A stretch of 20,701 nucleotides of DNA from Lentimicrobiaceae bacterium (GCA_023227965.1 JALOCA010000048.1:1-20701); one strand, 5' to 3'; numbered from the stretch's first letter, positions 7,077-13,714 are shown. Notes: a model not told the origin generated them from the sequence alone. Translations and numbers: made by a program.

Positions 7077-7417
7077 TATAATTGTTTAATTTTTTTTAAA
7101 ACCACCAGATCGAATACACTTTGTTCGATACTAAAACCTTGTATGTTTTTATACATATTCTTGATAATGTTTATAGTGTCTTCTTTTCCATATCCCGTAT
7201 CGAGGTAACAGGCATGCTCGGGCAAATCTAAGGCTCTGTAATGTGCTATTGAAACAACACGGGCCGGGGCTATGTGCCTGAGACCGTGTTTTTCTTTTAT
7301 ATATATTTTAAAGTAATTGCCTACCCTATACTTTTTGGCATTGTGAAGCCGTATGGTGCTGAAATAATCGCAACCCAGTTTATTATTCCAATGGGTGCTA
7401 AAAATTAAGTCTTCCAT
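7076..7417 (-). CDS. ASCH/PUA-like domain protein (113 aa)
   Basis: This 113-aa protein fits the ASCH (PUA-like) pattern: STIRLHNAKKYRVGNYFKIYI resembles the conserved 'K.hTIR...y..Gd.h.h' strand, ARVVSIAHYRALDL the next strand, and ACYLDTGYGKEDTINIIKNMY the helical part seen in phage versions. ASCH proteins are predicted RNA- or modified-base-binding proteins, and phages often carry them. Stop and next start overlap (TAATG). Assignment is by pattern, moderate. Confidence 0.5.
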   Translation of the reverse strand: MEDLIFSTHWNNKLGCDYFSTIRLHNAKKYRVGNYFKIYIKEKHGLRHIAPARVVSIAHYRALDLPEHACYLDTGYGKEDTINIIKNMYKNIQGFSIEQSVFDLVVLKKIKQL

Positions 7418-7431
7418 ATTATTTACAATTT

Positions 7432-7587
7432 TTATGCATAGTTGTTGAACTCATCATAAGGGCAATTTTTGCAACTGAAGGGGCACTTGTCGCACTTGTT
7501 GGACGCCGTGGCCACCTTGTAAGCACACCAGCATATAAATGCCAGACCGGCAGTCACAATAAACCAGTAAGCAGTGGCGCTCAGCAT
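7432..7587 (-). CDS. Small membrane protein with CxxCxxxCxxC cluster (51 aa)
   Basis: This 51-aa protein has its ATG overlapping the stop of the preceding gene (TAATG). Residues 4-25 form one hydrophobic transmembrane segment (TAYWFIVTAGLAFICWCAY). A cysteine-rich cytosolic or periplasmic tail follows: CDKCPFSCKNCPYDE. The cluster could hold a metal ion. A longer frame over the same bases (7454-7699) is a shadow of this gene and the next. It fills an otherwise empty slot in the early operon. A role in host envelope modification or superinfection exclusion is possible but unproven. Confidence 0.6.
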   Translation of the reverse strand: MLSATAYWFIVTAGLAFICWCAYKVATASNKCDKCPFSCKNCPYDEFNNYA

Positions 7588-7832
7588 TAGCAGGCCTCCT
7601 GCAGTTGGTTAATAAGGGGCAGCTTCTCAGGATAATCGCGCGTAATGATTTCGACAATCTTTTCTTGTACCAGCTTGGGTATCCCAGACTTACGACCAAA
7701 ACTTGAGTAGTTGAAAAACGTATCGTAGCTTATGCCACACTCGCTTACAACTTTTTGTTTAAAGGCCCGGTACTCCGGGCACTTACAGCTCTTGAAGCTT
7801 TTACATATTTTGCGGAGGGTTGCTTTGTCCAT
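7587..7832 (-). CDS. First early gene, putative Cro-like DNA-binding protein (81 aa)
   Basis: This 81-aa, Lys/Cys-rich helical protein (FKQKVVSECGISYDTFFNYSSFGRKSG looks like a helix-turn-helix) is divergent from the XRE repressor across a shared control region. That position and size are those of a Cro-type early regulator. The frame extends to a GTG at 7838, but the ATG at 7832 is preferred. A good minus-strand promoter lies about 70 nt upstream. The Cro function is inferred from context and a weak HTH pattern. Confidence 0.55.
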   Translation of the reverse strand: MDKATLRKICKSFKSCKCPEYRAFKQKVVSECGISYDTFFNYSSFGRKSGIPKLVQEKIVEIITRDYPEKLPLINQLQEAC

Positions 7833-7885
7833 AACCACCTGATTTTACAATATTTAATAACTTTTTTCCGTTTCCTTTAGATATT

Positions 7886-7902
7886 ATCGTTATATTTACG
7901 AT
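7886..7902. promoter_or_regulatory. Inverted repeat ATCGT-N7-ACGAT, candidate operator
   Basis: ATCGT at 7886-7890 and ACGAT at 7898-7902 form a dyad at the expected start of the early transcript, adjoining the -7 box. A protein bound here would block early transcription. The same half-sites occur with 1-bp spacing at 9727-9737, near the integrase. Confidence 0.5.
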
Positions 7903-7903
7903 G

Positions 7904-7935
7904 CAAATATAAAGATATTTGAAATTAAAAATCAA
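7904..7935 (-). promoter_or_regulatory. Early promoter (TTG - N21 - TATATTTG)
   Basis: On the minus strand TTG (7935-7933) is followed after 21 nt by TATATTTG (7911-7904), a full match to the Bacteroidetes -7 box with a weaker -33. Transcription would start near 7898, within the inverted repeat at 7886-7902, and read the early operon. Confidence 0.6.
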
Positions 7936-7967
7936 GGAAAATGAATAAATTTTCAAACAATATAGAA

Positions 7968-7986
7968 ATTTAGAAAGATTCTAAAT
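7968..7986. promoter_or_regulatory. Inverted repeat ATTTAGAA-AGA-TTCTAAAT, candidate repressor operator
   Basis: This is a perfect 8+3+8 dyad that ends 8 nt before the repressor ATG. The size and symmetry suit a dimeric XRE repressor, and the position suggests autoregulation. It is distinct in sequence from the ATCGT dyad, so two regulators may read the region. Confidence 0.6.
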
Positions 7987-7994
7987 ATAAAACA

Positions 7995-8402
7995 ATGAAT
8001 ATCAGCAAAATAGTAGATTTGTATAAAAGGCATAGAATGACTCAAGAAGAGCTTGCCGATAATATTAACATGTCAAAAACGAATTTAAGTAATATTATTC
8101 TTGGCAAACAAGAAGCTAAAGTATCTACAATTGAAGCTATTGCACAATATTTTAAAGTTCCCGTAGGTTATTTTTTTGATGAGGCAGAGGCGCCGATGGG
8201 CGGGCATGTGCAAAATGCCAACGGCAAAAATATAATACAAAGTATAGGGGAGATGCAGTGCCGCAAAGAACTATCGGCTGCCCAAATGAACATATTGGAA
8301 CTCCAACACCAGGTAGAACTACTGCAAATGCAAATAAAAAGCTTCAAAATAGAAGTAGAAGGAAAAGATAAAATAATAAAGTTGCTGGAGAGGGGGAGGT
8401 GA
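7995..8402 (+). CDS. XRE-family phage repressor with C-terminal coiled coil
   Basis: This 135-aa protein has an XRE/Cro-CI helix-turn-helix domain at residues 1-62 (MTQEELADNINMSKTNLSNI, then VSTIEAIAQYFKVPVGYFF). A linker precedes a C-terminal coiled coil of about 50 residues (LQHQVELLQMQIKSFKIEVEGK) that should mediate dimerisation. There is no S24-type peptidase domain, so it is not a self-cleaving CI/LexA type, and induction would need another signal. It is the only regulator facing the early operon and the likely lysogeny repressor. Confidence 0.85.
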   Translation: MNISKIVDLYKRHRMTQEELADNINMSKTNLSNIILGKQEAKVSTIEAIAQYFKVPVGYFFDEAEAPMGGHVQNANGKNIIQSIGEMQCRKELSAAQMNILELQHQVELLQMQIKSFKIEVEGKDKIIKLLERGR

Positions 8403-8416
8403 AAATTATTGTTTTA

Positions 8417-8426
8417 TTTACGTAAA
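8417..8426. promoter_or_regulatory. Palindrome TTTACGTAAA downstream of the repressor
   Basis: This perfect 10-bp palindrome lies 15 nt past the repressor stop and upstream of the HEPN-module promoter box. It shares TATTTACG with the operator at 7886-7902. It could be a further regulator site, though chance is possible in AT-rich DNA. Confidence 0.3.
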
Positions 8427-8463
8427 ATACTATCGCGAAATGTATAACAAAAAAATTTATTCT

Positions 8464-8471
8464 TAATTTTG
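8464..8471 (+). promoter_or_regulatory. Candidate -7 box for the two-gene HEPN module
   Basis: TAATTTTG fits TAnnTTTG exactly and lies 32 nt before the ATG at 8504. No clear -33 TTG is at the usual spacing. It would let the two-gene module be transcribed apart from the repressor. Confidence 0.45.
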
Positions 8472-8503
8472 TCAATAATTTTTCACACAAAATATTAATC
8501 ACG

Positions 8504-9028
8504 ATGTTCAAAGCAGATTGTAATCAAACAGGTATTATTGATTTTAACAAGTATCTTTTGAAATATTCTGATGAATCAAGTTCATCAAAAATAAGCGAAA
8601 ACTACTTCCCTGCCGATGTTGTTATTGATGCTTATAAAAACGGTTTTTCTGATGGAAAAAAGGCAAAGCAAGAAGATTTTGAAAGTAACCTTTATAAAAT
8701 ACACATTGAAAAATTTATTGAAAAAGCAACCAAAGTATATTTGTCTGCAAAAAGTTTTGCCGATTATCTGAAACAAAATAATTATAAAGCCGAAAAGTTT
8801 TATCTAAATCTTTTTCACCGAAATCCAAAAGTGGTAATTTCGATAAAAGAAGAACTTTTGCTGGATGATAAGTTTGTTATTTTTGCCTATACAAAAATAA
8901 ATGAAATGCAAAATGCATTTCTGGGCCTGTTTAATAACACACTTGATATCAGCTTAGTTTGTAATACAAACCTCGACGAAGAACTACTGCAAACAGATGG
9001 CTTTAGCTATTCTGAAAATGTATGCTAA
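8504..9028 (+). CDS. Uncharacterised partner protein of the HEPN-like gene (174 aa)
   Basis: This 174-aa protein matches no family I recognise. The N-terminal half is Ser/Lys-rich with a helical segment (VVIDAYKNGFSDGKKAKQEDF). The C-terminal half looks alpha/beta (NPKVVISIKEELLLDDKFVIFAYTKINEMQNAFLGLF). It has its own promoter-like box and is followed after 1 nt by the HEPN-like gene. That suggests a coupled two-component module, for instance antitoxin and toxin, or sensor and effector. No nucleotidyltransferase (GSxxxG...D) motif is visible, so it is not a standard MNT antitoxin. The pairing is seen; the function is inferred. Confidence 0.6.
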   Translation: MFKADCNQTGIIDFNKYLLKYSDESSSSKISENYFPADVVIDAYKNGFSDGKKAKQEDFESNLYKIHIEKFIEKATKVYLSAKSFADYLKQNNYKAEKFYLNLFHRNPKVVISIKEELLLDDKFVIFAYTKINEMQNAFLGLFNNTLDISLVCNTNLDEELLQTDGFSYSENVC

Positions 9029-9029
9029 A

Positions 9030-9428
9030 ATGGCAAATAAAAAGATATTTGGTGAAAGAAATCAAAAGCTTAGTTATAAGCTTCTTAGCGAAAACGAATA
9101 TTACGACTGGGTAATAACCACTGCGTTTTATTCTTCAATTCATTTTTTTGAAAATAAAATTTTACCGGCAATAATTAATGGCTGTTCGTGCAATAACATA
9201 TCGGATGTAAAAAGAGCATATAATGAAGATGGTCGCCATGCTGCACGTAGATCAATGATTAGAAATCACTGCCCATCAGATATTTCTGGTTTTTATAATT
9301 GGCTGGATGATCAATCCCGCAATTCAAGATACACAACTTATAAAGTAAATAAACAAATGGGCGAGAAATCTAAAGAATACTTAGAAAAAATTTATAATTT
9401 CTGTTACCCTCAAACCAATAATACCTAA
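9030..9428 (+). CDS. HEPN-like protein, putative toxin/RNase of a two-gene module
   Basis: This 132-aa helical protein starts at ATG 9030, one base after the upstream stop. Two ATGs upstream inside the previous gene (8997, 9018) are less likely. The order of motifs fits HEPN-type proteins: YYDWVITTAFYSSIHFFENKI (paired helices), HAARRSMIRNHCP with His70, Arg74 and His80 (an Hx3R/Rx5H arrangement resembling the RNase motif Rx4-6H), and LDDQSRNSRYTTYKV. Many such proteins cut RNA in toxin-antitoxin and anti-phage systems. Its place between repressor and integrase, in the lysogeny half, suits a superinfection defence or maintenance cassette. RNase activity is inference. Confidence 0.6.
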   Translation: MANKKIFGERNQKLSYKLLSENEYYDWVITTAFYSSIHFFENKILPAIINGCSCNNISDVKRAYNEDGRHAARRSMIRNHCPSDISGFYNWLDDQSRNSRYTTYKVNKQMGEKSKEYLEKIYNFCYPQTNNT

Positions 9429-9463
9429 AATATATTACATTTGAATTGTAAAAACATAATAGC

Positions 9464-9541
9464 GCCCCTGGCCACGTATTCTCATTTTTCCTACTAAAAT
9501 TTATTTTTATAGCGAGGATACCTACCCAGGGGCTTTTGTTT
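9464..9541 (+). terminator. Long hairpin (GCCCCTGG ... CCAGGGGC) with T-rich tail; terminator or small structured RNA
   Basis: GCCCCTGG at 9464-9471 pairs perfectly with CCAGGGGC at 9526-9533, enclosing 54 nt, and is followed by TTTTGTTTT. It lies 35 nt past the stop of the HEPN-like gene, so it may end that transcript. The large loop is unusual for a simple terminator, so a small structured RNA ending here is possible. Confidence 0.5.
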
Positions 9542-9646
9542 TAAATAAACAAAAACAAGACAATAAAATAACACTACTCCAAACATAAGAACTAATGCGG
9601 GAAATGATGCAGTGTATGCGACCCCTAGTCGGACAACCAAGTGAAC

Positions 9647-9679
9647 AAAAAAGCAACAAATTTATTGTTGCTTTTTTTT
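9647..9679 (+). terminator. Bidirectional intrinsic terminator upstream of integrase
   Basis: GCAACAA (9653-9659) pairs with TTGTTGC (9665-9671) around a 5-nt loop, with six A before and eight T after. It insulates int from the upstream repressor/HEPN transcripts. Confidence 0.75.
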
Positions 9680-9710
9680 ACGAACCACCGCAACAAATCC
9701 CCAAAACAAC

Positions 9711-9751
9711 ACAACCCGCAAAATTTATCGTTACGATTCAAAACGGGTTGT
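9711..9751. other. Nested dyad, candidate attP core or int operator
   Basis: The outer arms ACAACCCG (9711-9718) and CGGGTTGT (9744-9751) are a perfect 8-bp inverted repeat. Nearly at the centre is a second dyad, ATCGT-T-ACGAT (9727-9737). The structure lies between the two 16-bp repeats and 58 nt before int. It could be the crossover site with recombinase-binding arms, or a regulator site sharing half-sites with the operator at 7886-7902. There is no tRNA 3' end here. Confidence 0.4.
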
Positions 9752-9809
9752 TTTCGAGACAAAAAATAGACAAAAACAAGACAATTCGTTGTCATTAAAA
9801 ATTGTCAAT

Positions 9810-10955
9810 ATGGGGAAATTCAATTTTACTCTCAGAACAAACTATGTTTCTAAAGATGGTTTTAATGCCGTTGTGGCTAAATATTCTTCAGCAGGGAAAA
9901 TATACCAGGTAAATACCGGTGTTGAAGTTTTACCCATGAACTGGGACAGTAAAAACCAATTTGTAATAGAAGATGATCCGGCTGCAACTACTAAAAATAT
10001 TCAATTAAGAACCCTGCGCAATAAAGCAGATAAAATACTTTTGCAAGCCGAAGTAAACGGTGTTGAACTGAATACAGAAGAATTTAAGGCTGCCTTTTCA
10101 AAACCATCTGATAAAAATAGCGGTGTATTCTGCGACTTCCTGAAAAAAGAAATTGAACTTAAAAAATCGTTACTGAGCTATAATACACTCAGACAATATA
10201 ATGCAACACTGAATAAAATTTATAACCTTGATTCCAGAATAACCATTAAAGAAGTTAACTCTTTTGCATTTTTCCAACGCTTCGAAAGTTATATGCGCAA
10301 TGATCTGAGCAACCAGACAAATACTGTTTGTAAAACATTAAAAATTCTTAAAGCACTGATTAATACTGCTGTTCAAAAAAAACTAATTACACGCAATGAA
10401 GTAAACGGTTATAAATTAAAGTATATCCAGCCGGACCGCAATTTTCTTAACTTAAAGGAAATTGACAAGCTGGAGAAAATGTTACCGACTCTCCCCCATC
10501 GGCTGGCGTCTTCACTCCGATGTTTTCTGTTTTGCTGTTATACAGGTTTAAGATATGGCGATCTGGCCAGGCTGTCTTTTTCTCATTTAACGGGTAAAAA
10601 TATTGAAATCATTCAGGAAAAAACATCCGATATGGTGAAAATTCCTTTGTCTAAAAGAGCGCTGAAGCTTATTGATACTGCACAAAATAAACCTGAAGCA
10701 AAAGTATTTAAAGTATATTCTAATCAAAAAATGAACGACTATTTAAAAGCAGCATTATTAAGAGCCGGCATCGACAGAGAAATAACTTTCCATTGCTCAC
10801 GTCATACATTTGCAACCATATCGCTAAACATAAATATTCCACTAAATGTCGTATCTAAACTCCTTGGCCACAAGGATATAAAAACTACTGAAATTTATGC
10901 CAGGCTATTGGATGAAACAAAAACCAATGAAATGAAAAAATGGGATAAACTATAA
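9810..10955 (+). CDS. int: Tyrosine recombinase / integrase
   Basis: This 381-aa site-specific recombinase integrates and excises the element. Residues 1-95 form an arm-binding domain of the Bacteroidetes type (FTLRTNYVSKDGFNAVVAKY, QVNTGVEVLPMNWD). About 105-200 is the SAM-like core-binding domain, and about 210-375 the catalytic domain with all residues visible: Arg248 (TGLRYGD), Lys271, His328 and Arg331 (HCSRHTFAT), His354 (LLGHKDI) and Tyr363 (TTEIYARLL). The frame reaches a TTG at 9789, but ATG 9810 gives the normal N terminus. Full length and intact, so the element is temperate or was recently. Confidence 0.95.
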   Translation: MGKFNFTLRTNYVSKDGFNAVVAKYSSAGKIYQVNTGVEVLPMNWDSKNQFVIEDDPAATTKNIQLRTLRNKADKILLQAEVNGVELNTEEFKAAFSKPSDKNSGVFCDFLKKEIELKKSLLSYNTLRQYNATLNKIYNLDSRITIKEVNSFAFFQRFESYMRNDLSNQTNTVCKTLKILKALINTAVQKKLITRNEVNGYKLKYIQPDRNFLNLKEIDKLEKMLPTLPHRLASSLRCFLFCCYTGLRYGDLARLSFSHLTGKNIEIIQEKTSDMVKIPLSKRALKLIDTAQNKPEAKVFKVYSNQKMNDYLKAALLRAGIDREITFHCSRHTFATISLNINIPLNVVSKLLGHKDIKTTEIYARLLDETKTNEMKKWDKL

Positions 10956-11005
10956 AATTGTTAATCAGGTTTTTTTCGGTGGCTCTTTCCTGTTGCCTTG
11001 CTGTT

Positions 11006-11032
11006 GTCGGTTGCCGACTCTCAGTTTTTGTT
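11006..11032 (+). terminator. Weak terminator-like hairpin between convergent integrase and late operon ends
   Basis: GTCGG (11006-11010) pairs with CCGAC (11014-11018) across TTG, followed 4 nt later by a T-rich run. The stem is short. It lies in the roughly 100-nt gap where int (+) and the late operon (-) converge, so some terminator is expected here. Confidence 0.35.
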
Positions 11033-11057
11033 TTAAAATCGACTTATTTAGAATGTG

Positions 11058-11609
11058 TTAATATAATAAAGATTTTTCGTAAAGCCCATACCACTTGGGA
11101 TATTTTTTTACAAATTCTATATCGTACCACCCAGCAGGCTCAGCATTTCTTTTATTAAAAATCTTATTGTAAACAGATTTTATCTCAATATCTCCATTGC
11201 TGAGTATTTTAATAATACATCCGTTTGGGACTTTGAAAATATATCCCTTTTTAAACGGCGTAGCGACTCCATCGATTTTTTTTATTATACCAATAGTTTC
11301 TTCAGGTTTTAGCTCTTTTAATGTATTAGCATCTTCTAATAATACCCACAATTTTCCTTTATAATTATTTTCACTAATTGCCCCACCTCTTGTTAAGTTT
11401 AGAAAGTCAGCAACACCTCCAACGATTAATCCGTTCCCAATCATCAATACTTCAGGGAAAAATCCTCCAAGTAATCCCCCTGCAGTAACTGTGATTGCTG
11501 AACGTAATAGTGGATCAGTTTTTCTTAATAAACTATTGGATATTATAAATGTGCCTGCTGCAGTTAATGCAGTTGTTTTATAACTGAATGTATGTTTTTC
11601 TTTAGGCAT
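11058..11609 (-). CDS. Glycine-rich membrane protein, last gene of the late operon (183 aa)
   Basis: The first 75 residues of this 183-aa protein are hydrophobic and Gly-rich (TDPLLRSAITVTAGGLLGGFFPEVLMIGNGLIVGG), probably one or two membrane helices. The rest (about 85-183) is soluble, with beta-rich LWVLLEDANTLKELKPEETIGIIKK. The N-terminal part resembles the 135-aa protein at 20036-20443 (NPKLRGGLKIVVGAALPEF then GAGMIAVG). The two may be diverged paralogues bracketing the late genes. It could belong to an internal virion membrane or the entry/lysis machinery. No named family is recognised. Confidence 0.6.
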   Translation of the reverse strand: MPKEKHTFSYKTTALTAAGTFIISNSLLRKTDPLLRSAITVTAGGLLGGFFPEVLMIGNGLIVGGVADFLNLTRGGAISENNYKGKLWVLLEDANTLKELKPEETIGIIKKIDGVATPFKKGYIFKVPNGCIIKILSNGDIEIKSVYNKIFNKRNAEPAGWYDIEFVKKYPKWYGLYEKSLLY

Positions 11610-11655
11610 CGGAATTTTTTTACTAAAACGAAAATACCTTTTTAATATTTTCTGA

Positions 11656-12096
11656 TCACTTTTTTTTTAAAACAAATGCTCCTATCAGAAGAAATATTAT
11701 CGCCAATGCCAGGTATGGTATTTTTTCAATCAGCAGTCCCCAGTTATCAGGGGAAATGTATTTTATTCGTTCTACCGGAACTTCTACAGGTGTGCTGATG
11801 GTGTCGGGTGGAACATAAACAAGCACCTGCATAACGGAATCGTTCAGGATGGCATAAGTAAGCTCGATGCTGTCGGATCCGATAATGCTTATCATTGTAT
11901 CGCGGATTCGGTAGTCGATTGAGAAAATGGCTGTTTTAGATGGTACCGGTACCAGGGCTTCAGTATATACTGTGTCGTAAGCAATAAGCTCAGGGTATCT
12001 TTTAAGTAGGCGTTCGAGGCGCTTTTGAGGGGAACAGGAAGAAAGCAGAAAGGTTAAATGTAAAAGTAAAAAGGTAAATATAAGAATGCGTTTCAT
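11656..12096 (-). CDS. u-spanin-like lysis protein (lipobox plus C-terminal TM)
   Basis: This 146-aa protein starts with a lipoprotein signal peptide (MKRILIFTFLLLHLTFLLSSC, lipobox LSSC with Cys21). A periplasmic region of about 95 residues, rich in predicted beta strands, follows, then a C-terminal transmembrane segment (about 122-142, PYLALAIIFLLIGAFVL) ending KKK. An outer-membrane lipid anchor and an inner-membrane anchor in one chain is the defining design of unimolecular spanins (T1 gp11 type). These fuse the two membranes at lysis of Gram-negative hosts. A GTG frame begins 13 codons earlier, but ATG 12096 gives the signal peptide and starts 4 nt after the preceding gene. Confidence 0.75.
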   Translation of the reverse strand: MKRILIFTFLLLHLTFLLSSCSPQKRLERLLKRYPELIAYDTVYTEALVPVPSKTAIFSIDYRIRDTMISIIGSDSIELTYAILNDSVMQVLVYVPPDTISTPVEVPVERIKYISPDNWGLLIEKIPYLALAIIFLLIGAFVLKKK

Positions 12097-12100
12097 GTGG

Positions 12101-12400
12101 CTATTGTTGACGGTTTGCACAATCGGGTTTTTCACACCTTAGCTTTTTAATTTCGTCGAGTTCGTTTTTCAATTCTTTTATTTCAGCAAAGCATTCTGAA
12201 AGCCTTTGTTCATAGTTTGTGCGCACATCTTCGTACATTGTTTTGTAGATTTCGATGATGCGCTGCGTGGCTTCAAATTCACTTAGCTTGCTTTCTGCGA
12301 TTGATTTTCTACGGTTGGCGCGCCAGTTCTGAATAAGAACAATAAGGCTTATTATGTTAGTGCTGCCAAGGATTGCAATAATTGTGTTTGTCCAGTCCAT
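12101..12400 (-). CDS. Small TM plus coiled-coil protein, putative holin/lysis accessory (99 aa)
   Basis: This 99-aa protein has one N-terminal membrane segment (about 5-25, NTIIAILGSTNIISLIVLI), then a long charged coiled coil (about 30-88, SEFEATQRIIEIYKTMYEDVRTNYEQRLSE). It sits immediately upstream of the u-spanin, starting 1 nt after the preceding stop. Proteins with this layout lie next to lysis genes in Bacteroidetes phages. A holin or inner-membrane lysis role is likely but not proven, because typical holins have less coiled coil. Confidence 0.5.
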   Translation of the reverse strand: MDWTNTIIAILGSTNIISLIVLIQNWRANRRKSIAESKLSEFEATQRIIEIYKTMYEDVRTNYEQRLSECFAEIKELKNELDEIKKLRCEKPDCANRQQ

Positions 12401-12401
12401 A

Positions 12402-13706
12402 TTAAAGAGAATTTTTAAGGATTATACTATTTAGTGTTTTACCGTGATGAAATTCAATATCAACGAATTTGATTTCTTTGTTTTTAGATAAGACAGGTGG
12501 TGTATAAGAAAAATTTGAATTAAGATCTTCAGTAATAATGGTATGTTTGATATTGAAATGATTCACAAAGAATCCGAAAAGTTGTTCCAGGAAGAACGGT
12601 GCTAAATGATAGAACCGATTGTTGTGGAAAAATTTGTTTTCAGCACAAAGATCAATGATATCTTTATTTTCCAAAAATGCTTTAATTGCAGGAATGAGGG
12701 TTGTTTTGCAATATTTTTTATAAGTTTCTTTGTCGGCCAGCCAGTAGTTGCAATAAGAACAGGTCCATTGGCAGTCGTTCATTTTGAAAGGCAAGATATT
12801 AAGCTCATCAAATATTAATGATAATTTATAAAGAGGAAAAATTAATTCTTTGTTACGTTTTAAGCAGTTTTCGTGCAGGTGGCTTTGGATTGGGAATAAA
12901 ATAGCTTGGTAGAAGCAGTTTGTGGCTTCGACACGTTCGGTGAACTGGGTGGCTGTCATTTTAGTTTTTTCTGCAAATTTCCATGAAGTGGTACCAATAT
13001 AATCGGCTTTTTCCTTCCGGATTTTATTGTAGATATCAACAATGACATTATTTTCATAGAAAGTGTTTGATTTGTCCAGGCTGTTGTCGTAAGGTGTGAA
13101 AATAGGCAACAGATGATTTTTGGAATTTTCATCAAAGAAGATCTGGTAGCAGTTCCATTTCACTTTCTTATTAACGATGAAGCCCACACCACCCCATTCT
13201 TCAGAAACGGTAATTGATTCTTTTGGTTCAGGGAGACTGTCCCAGAACTGATCAACAAAACAAGAGTGTTTTGCATGAAAGTCAGATTTGATGATGTCGT
13301 GAAAAAAAATCAGGCCGCCGTCAGAAACAAATTCTTTGTACATTTCATAATCGCGTTTAACACCCTGAGCGGAGTGGTCGCCATCGATAAAGAGTACATC
13401 GAGCAGCTCGCCATCGAGAACTTTACGGACCAGTTCTTTTGTTGCATAATTGTGGCTGTCGCCAATGATTATATGGCAGTCCTTGACGGTTTTCTTCAGG
13501 TTTTCGTTACGCTCCGGCCATGGGGCCATATCAAGGGCGATATGTTTTCCTTTGATGTGTTTTGATACATGGTTGAATGTTCCACCATTGAAAACGCCTA
13601 TTTCCATGTAATTGCGTTTACCTTTAGATTTTTTACAAATAAAATCAAGCTCATCGCGATGTTGCTGAACCTGATATCCATCAACATTTAAAAATTCTAC
13701 AGCCAT
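12402..13706 (-). CDS. Two-domain protein: class I SAM methyltransferase plus uncharacterised C-terminal domain
   Basis: In this 434-aa protein residues about 20-185 are a Methyltransf_24/CmcI-like SAM methyltransferase: EIGVFNGGTFNH (SAM loop), KHIALDMAP (acidic end of strand 2), VLFIDGDHSAQGVKRDYEMY and GGLIFFHDII. The C-terminal about 240 residues (YDNSLDKSNTFYENNVIVDIYN ... ADYIGTTSWKF ... FKMNDCQWTCSYCNYW) form another domain with conserved-looking aromatic and Cys residues and no family I recognise. It is encoded between the kinase-methyltransferase gene and the lysis genes, 2 nt before the latter. It probably modifies a surface glycan, a cell-wall component or virion proteins. Substrate unknown. 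Confidence 0.6.
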   Translation of the reverse strand: MAVEFLNVDGYQVQQHRDELDFICKKSKGKRNYMEIGVFNGGTFNHVSKHIKGKHIALDMAPWPERNENLKKTVKDCHIIIGDSHNYATKELVRKVLDGELLDVLFIDGDHSAQGVKRDYEMYKEFVSDGGLIFFHDIIKSDFHAKHSCFVDQFWDSLPEPKESITVSEEWGGVGFIVNKKVKWNCYQIFFDENSKNHLLPIFTPYDNSLDKSNTFYENNVIVDIYNKIRKEKADYIGTTSWKFAEKTKMTATQFTERVEATNCFYQAILFPIQSHLHENCLKRNKELIFPLYKLSLIFDELNILPFKMNDCQWTCSYCNYWLADKETYKKYCKTTLIPAIKAFLENKDIIDLCAENKFFHNNRFYHLAPFFLEQLFGFFVNHFNIKHTIITEDLNSNFSYTPPVLSKNKEIKFVDIEFHHGKTLNSIILKNSL

Positions 13707-13714
13707 GATAAAGA

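Larger units (their letters stand above)
9549..9785. repeat. Pair of 16-bp direct repeats, candidate integrase arm sites
   Basis: ACAAAAACAAGACAAT occurs exactly at 9549-9564 and 9770-9785. The second copy lies among further GACAA/TTGTC words just before the integrase start, including a GACAA-TTCG-TTGTC dyad at 9780-9793. Spaced direct repeats flanking a dyad beside int are typical of arm-type binding sites in an attP region. The identification is from position and pattern. Confidence 0.5.

Noticed and set aside
7454..7699. 81-aa minus-strand frame
   Set aside because: It overlaps two better genes in other frames. The 51-aa TM/cysteine protein at 7432-7587 has a coupled start and a coherent membrane segment.
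8504..9428. Standard MNT-HEPN toxin-antitoxin pair
   Set aside because: The partner protein lacks a visible nucleotidyltransferase signature, so only a generic HEPN two-gene module is claimed.
9595..9640. tRNA or tRNA-fragment attachment site near GCGACCCCTAGTCGG
   Set aside because: No T-loop (GGTTCGA...) or cloverleaf can be drawn. I see no tRNA gene or fragment in the window.
9549..9785. CRISPR-like array from the repeated ACAAAAACAAGACAAT
   Set aside because: Only two copies, 205 nt apart, 16 bp long and A-rich. There is no array and no cas gene.
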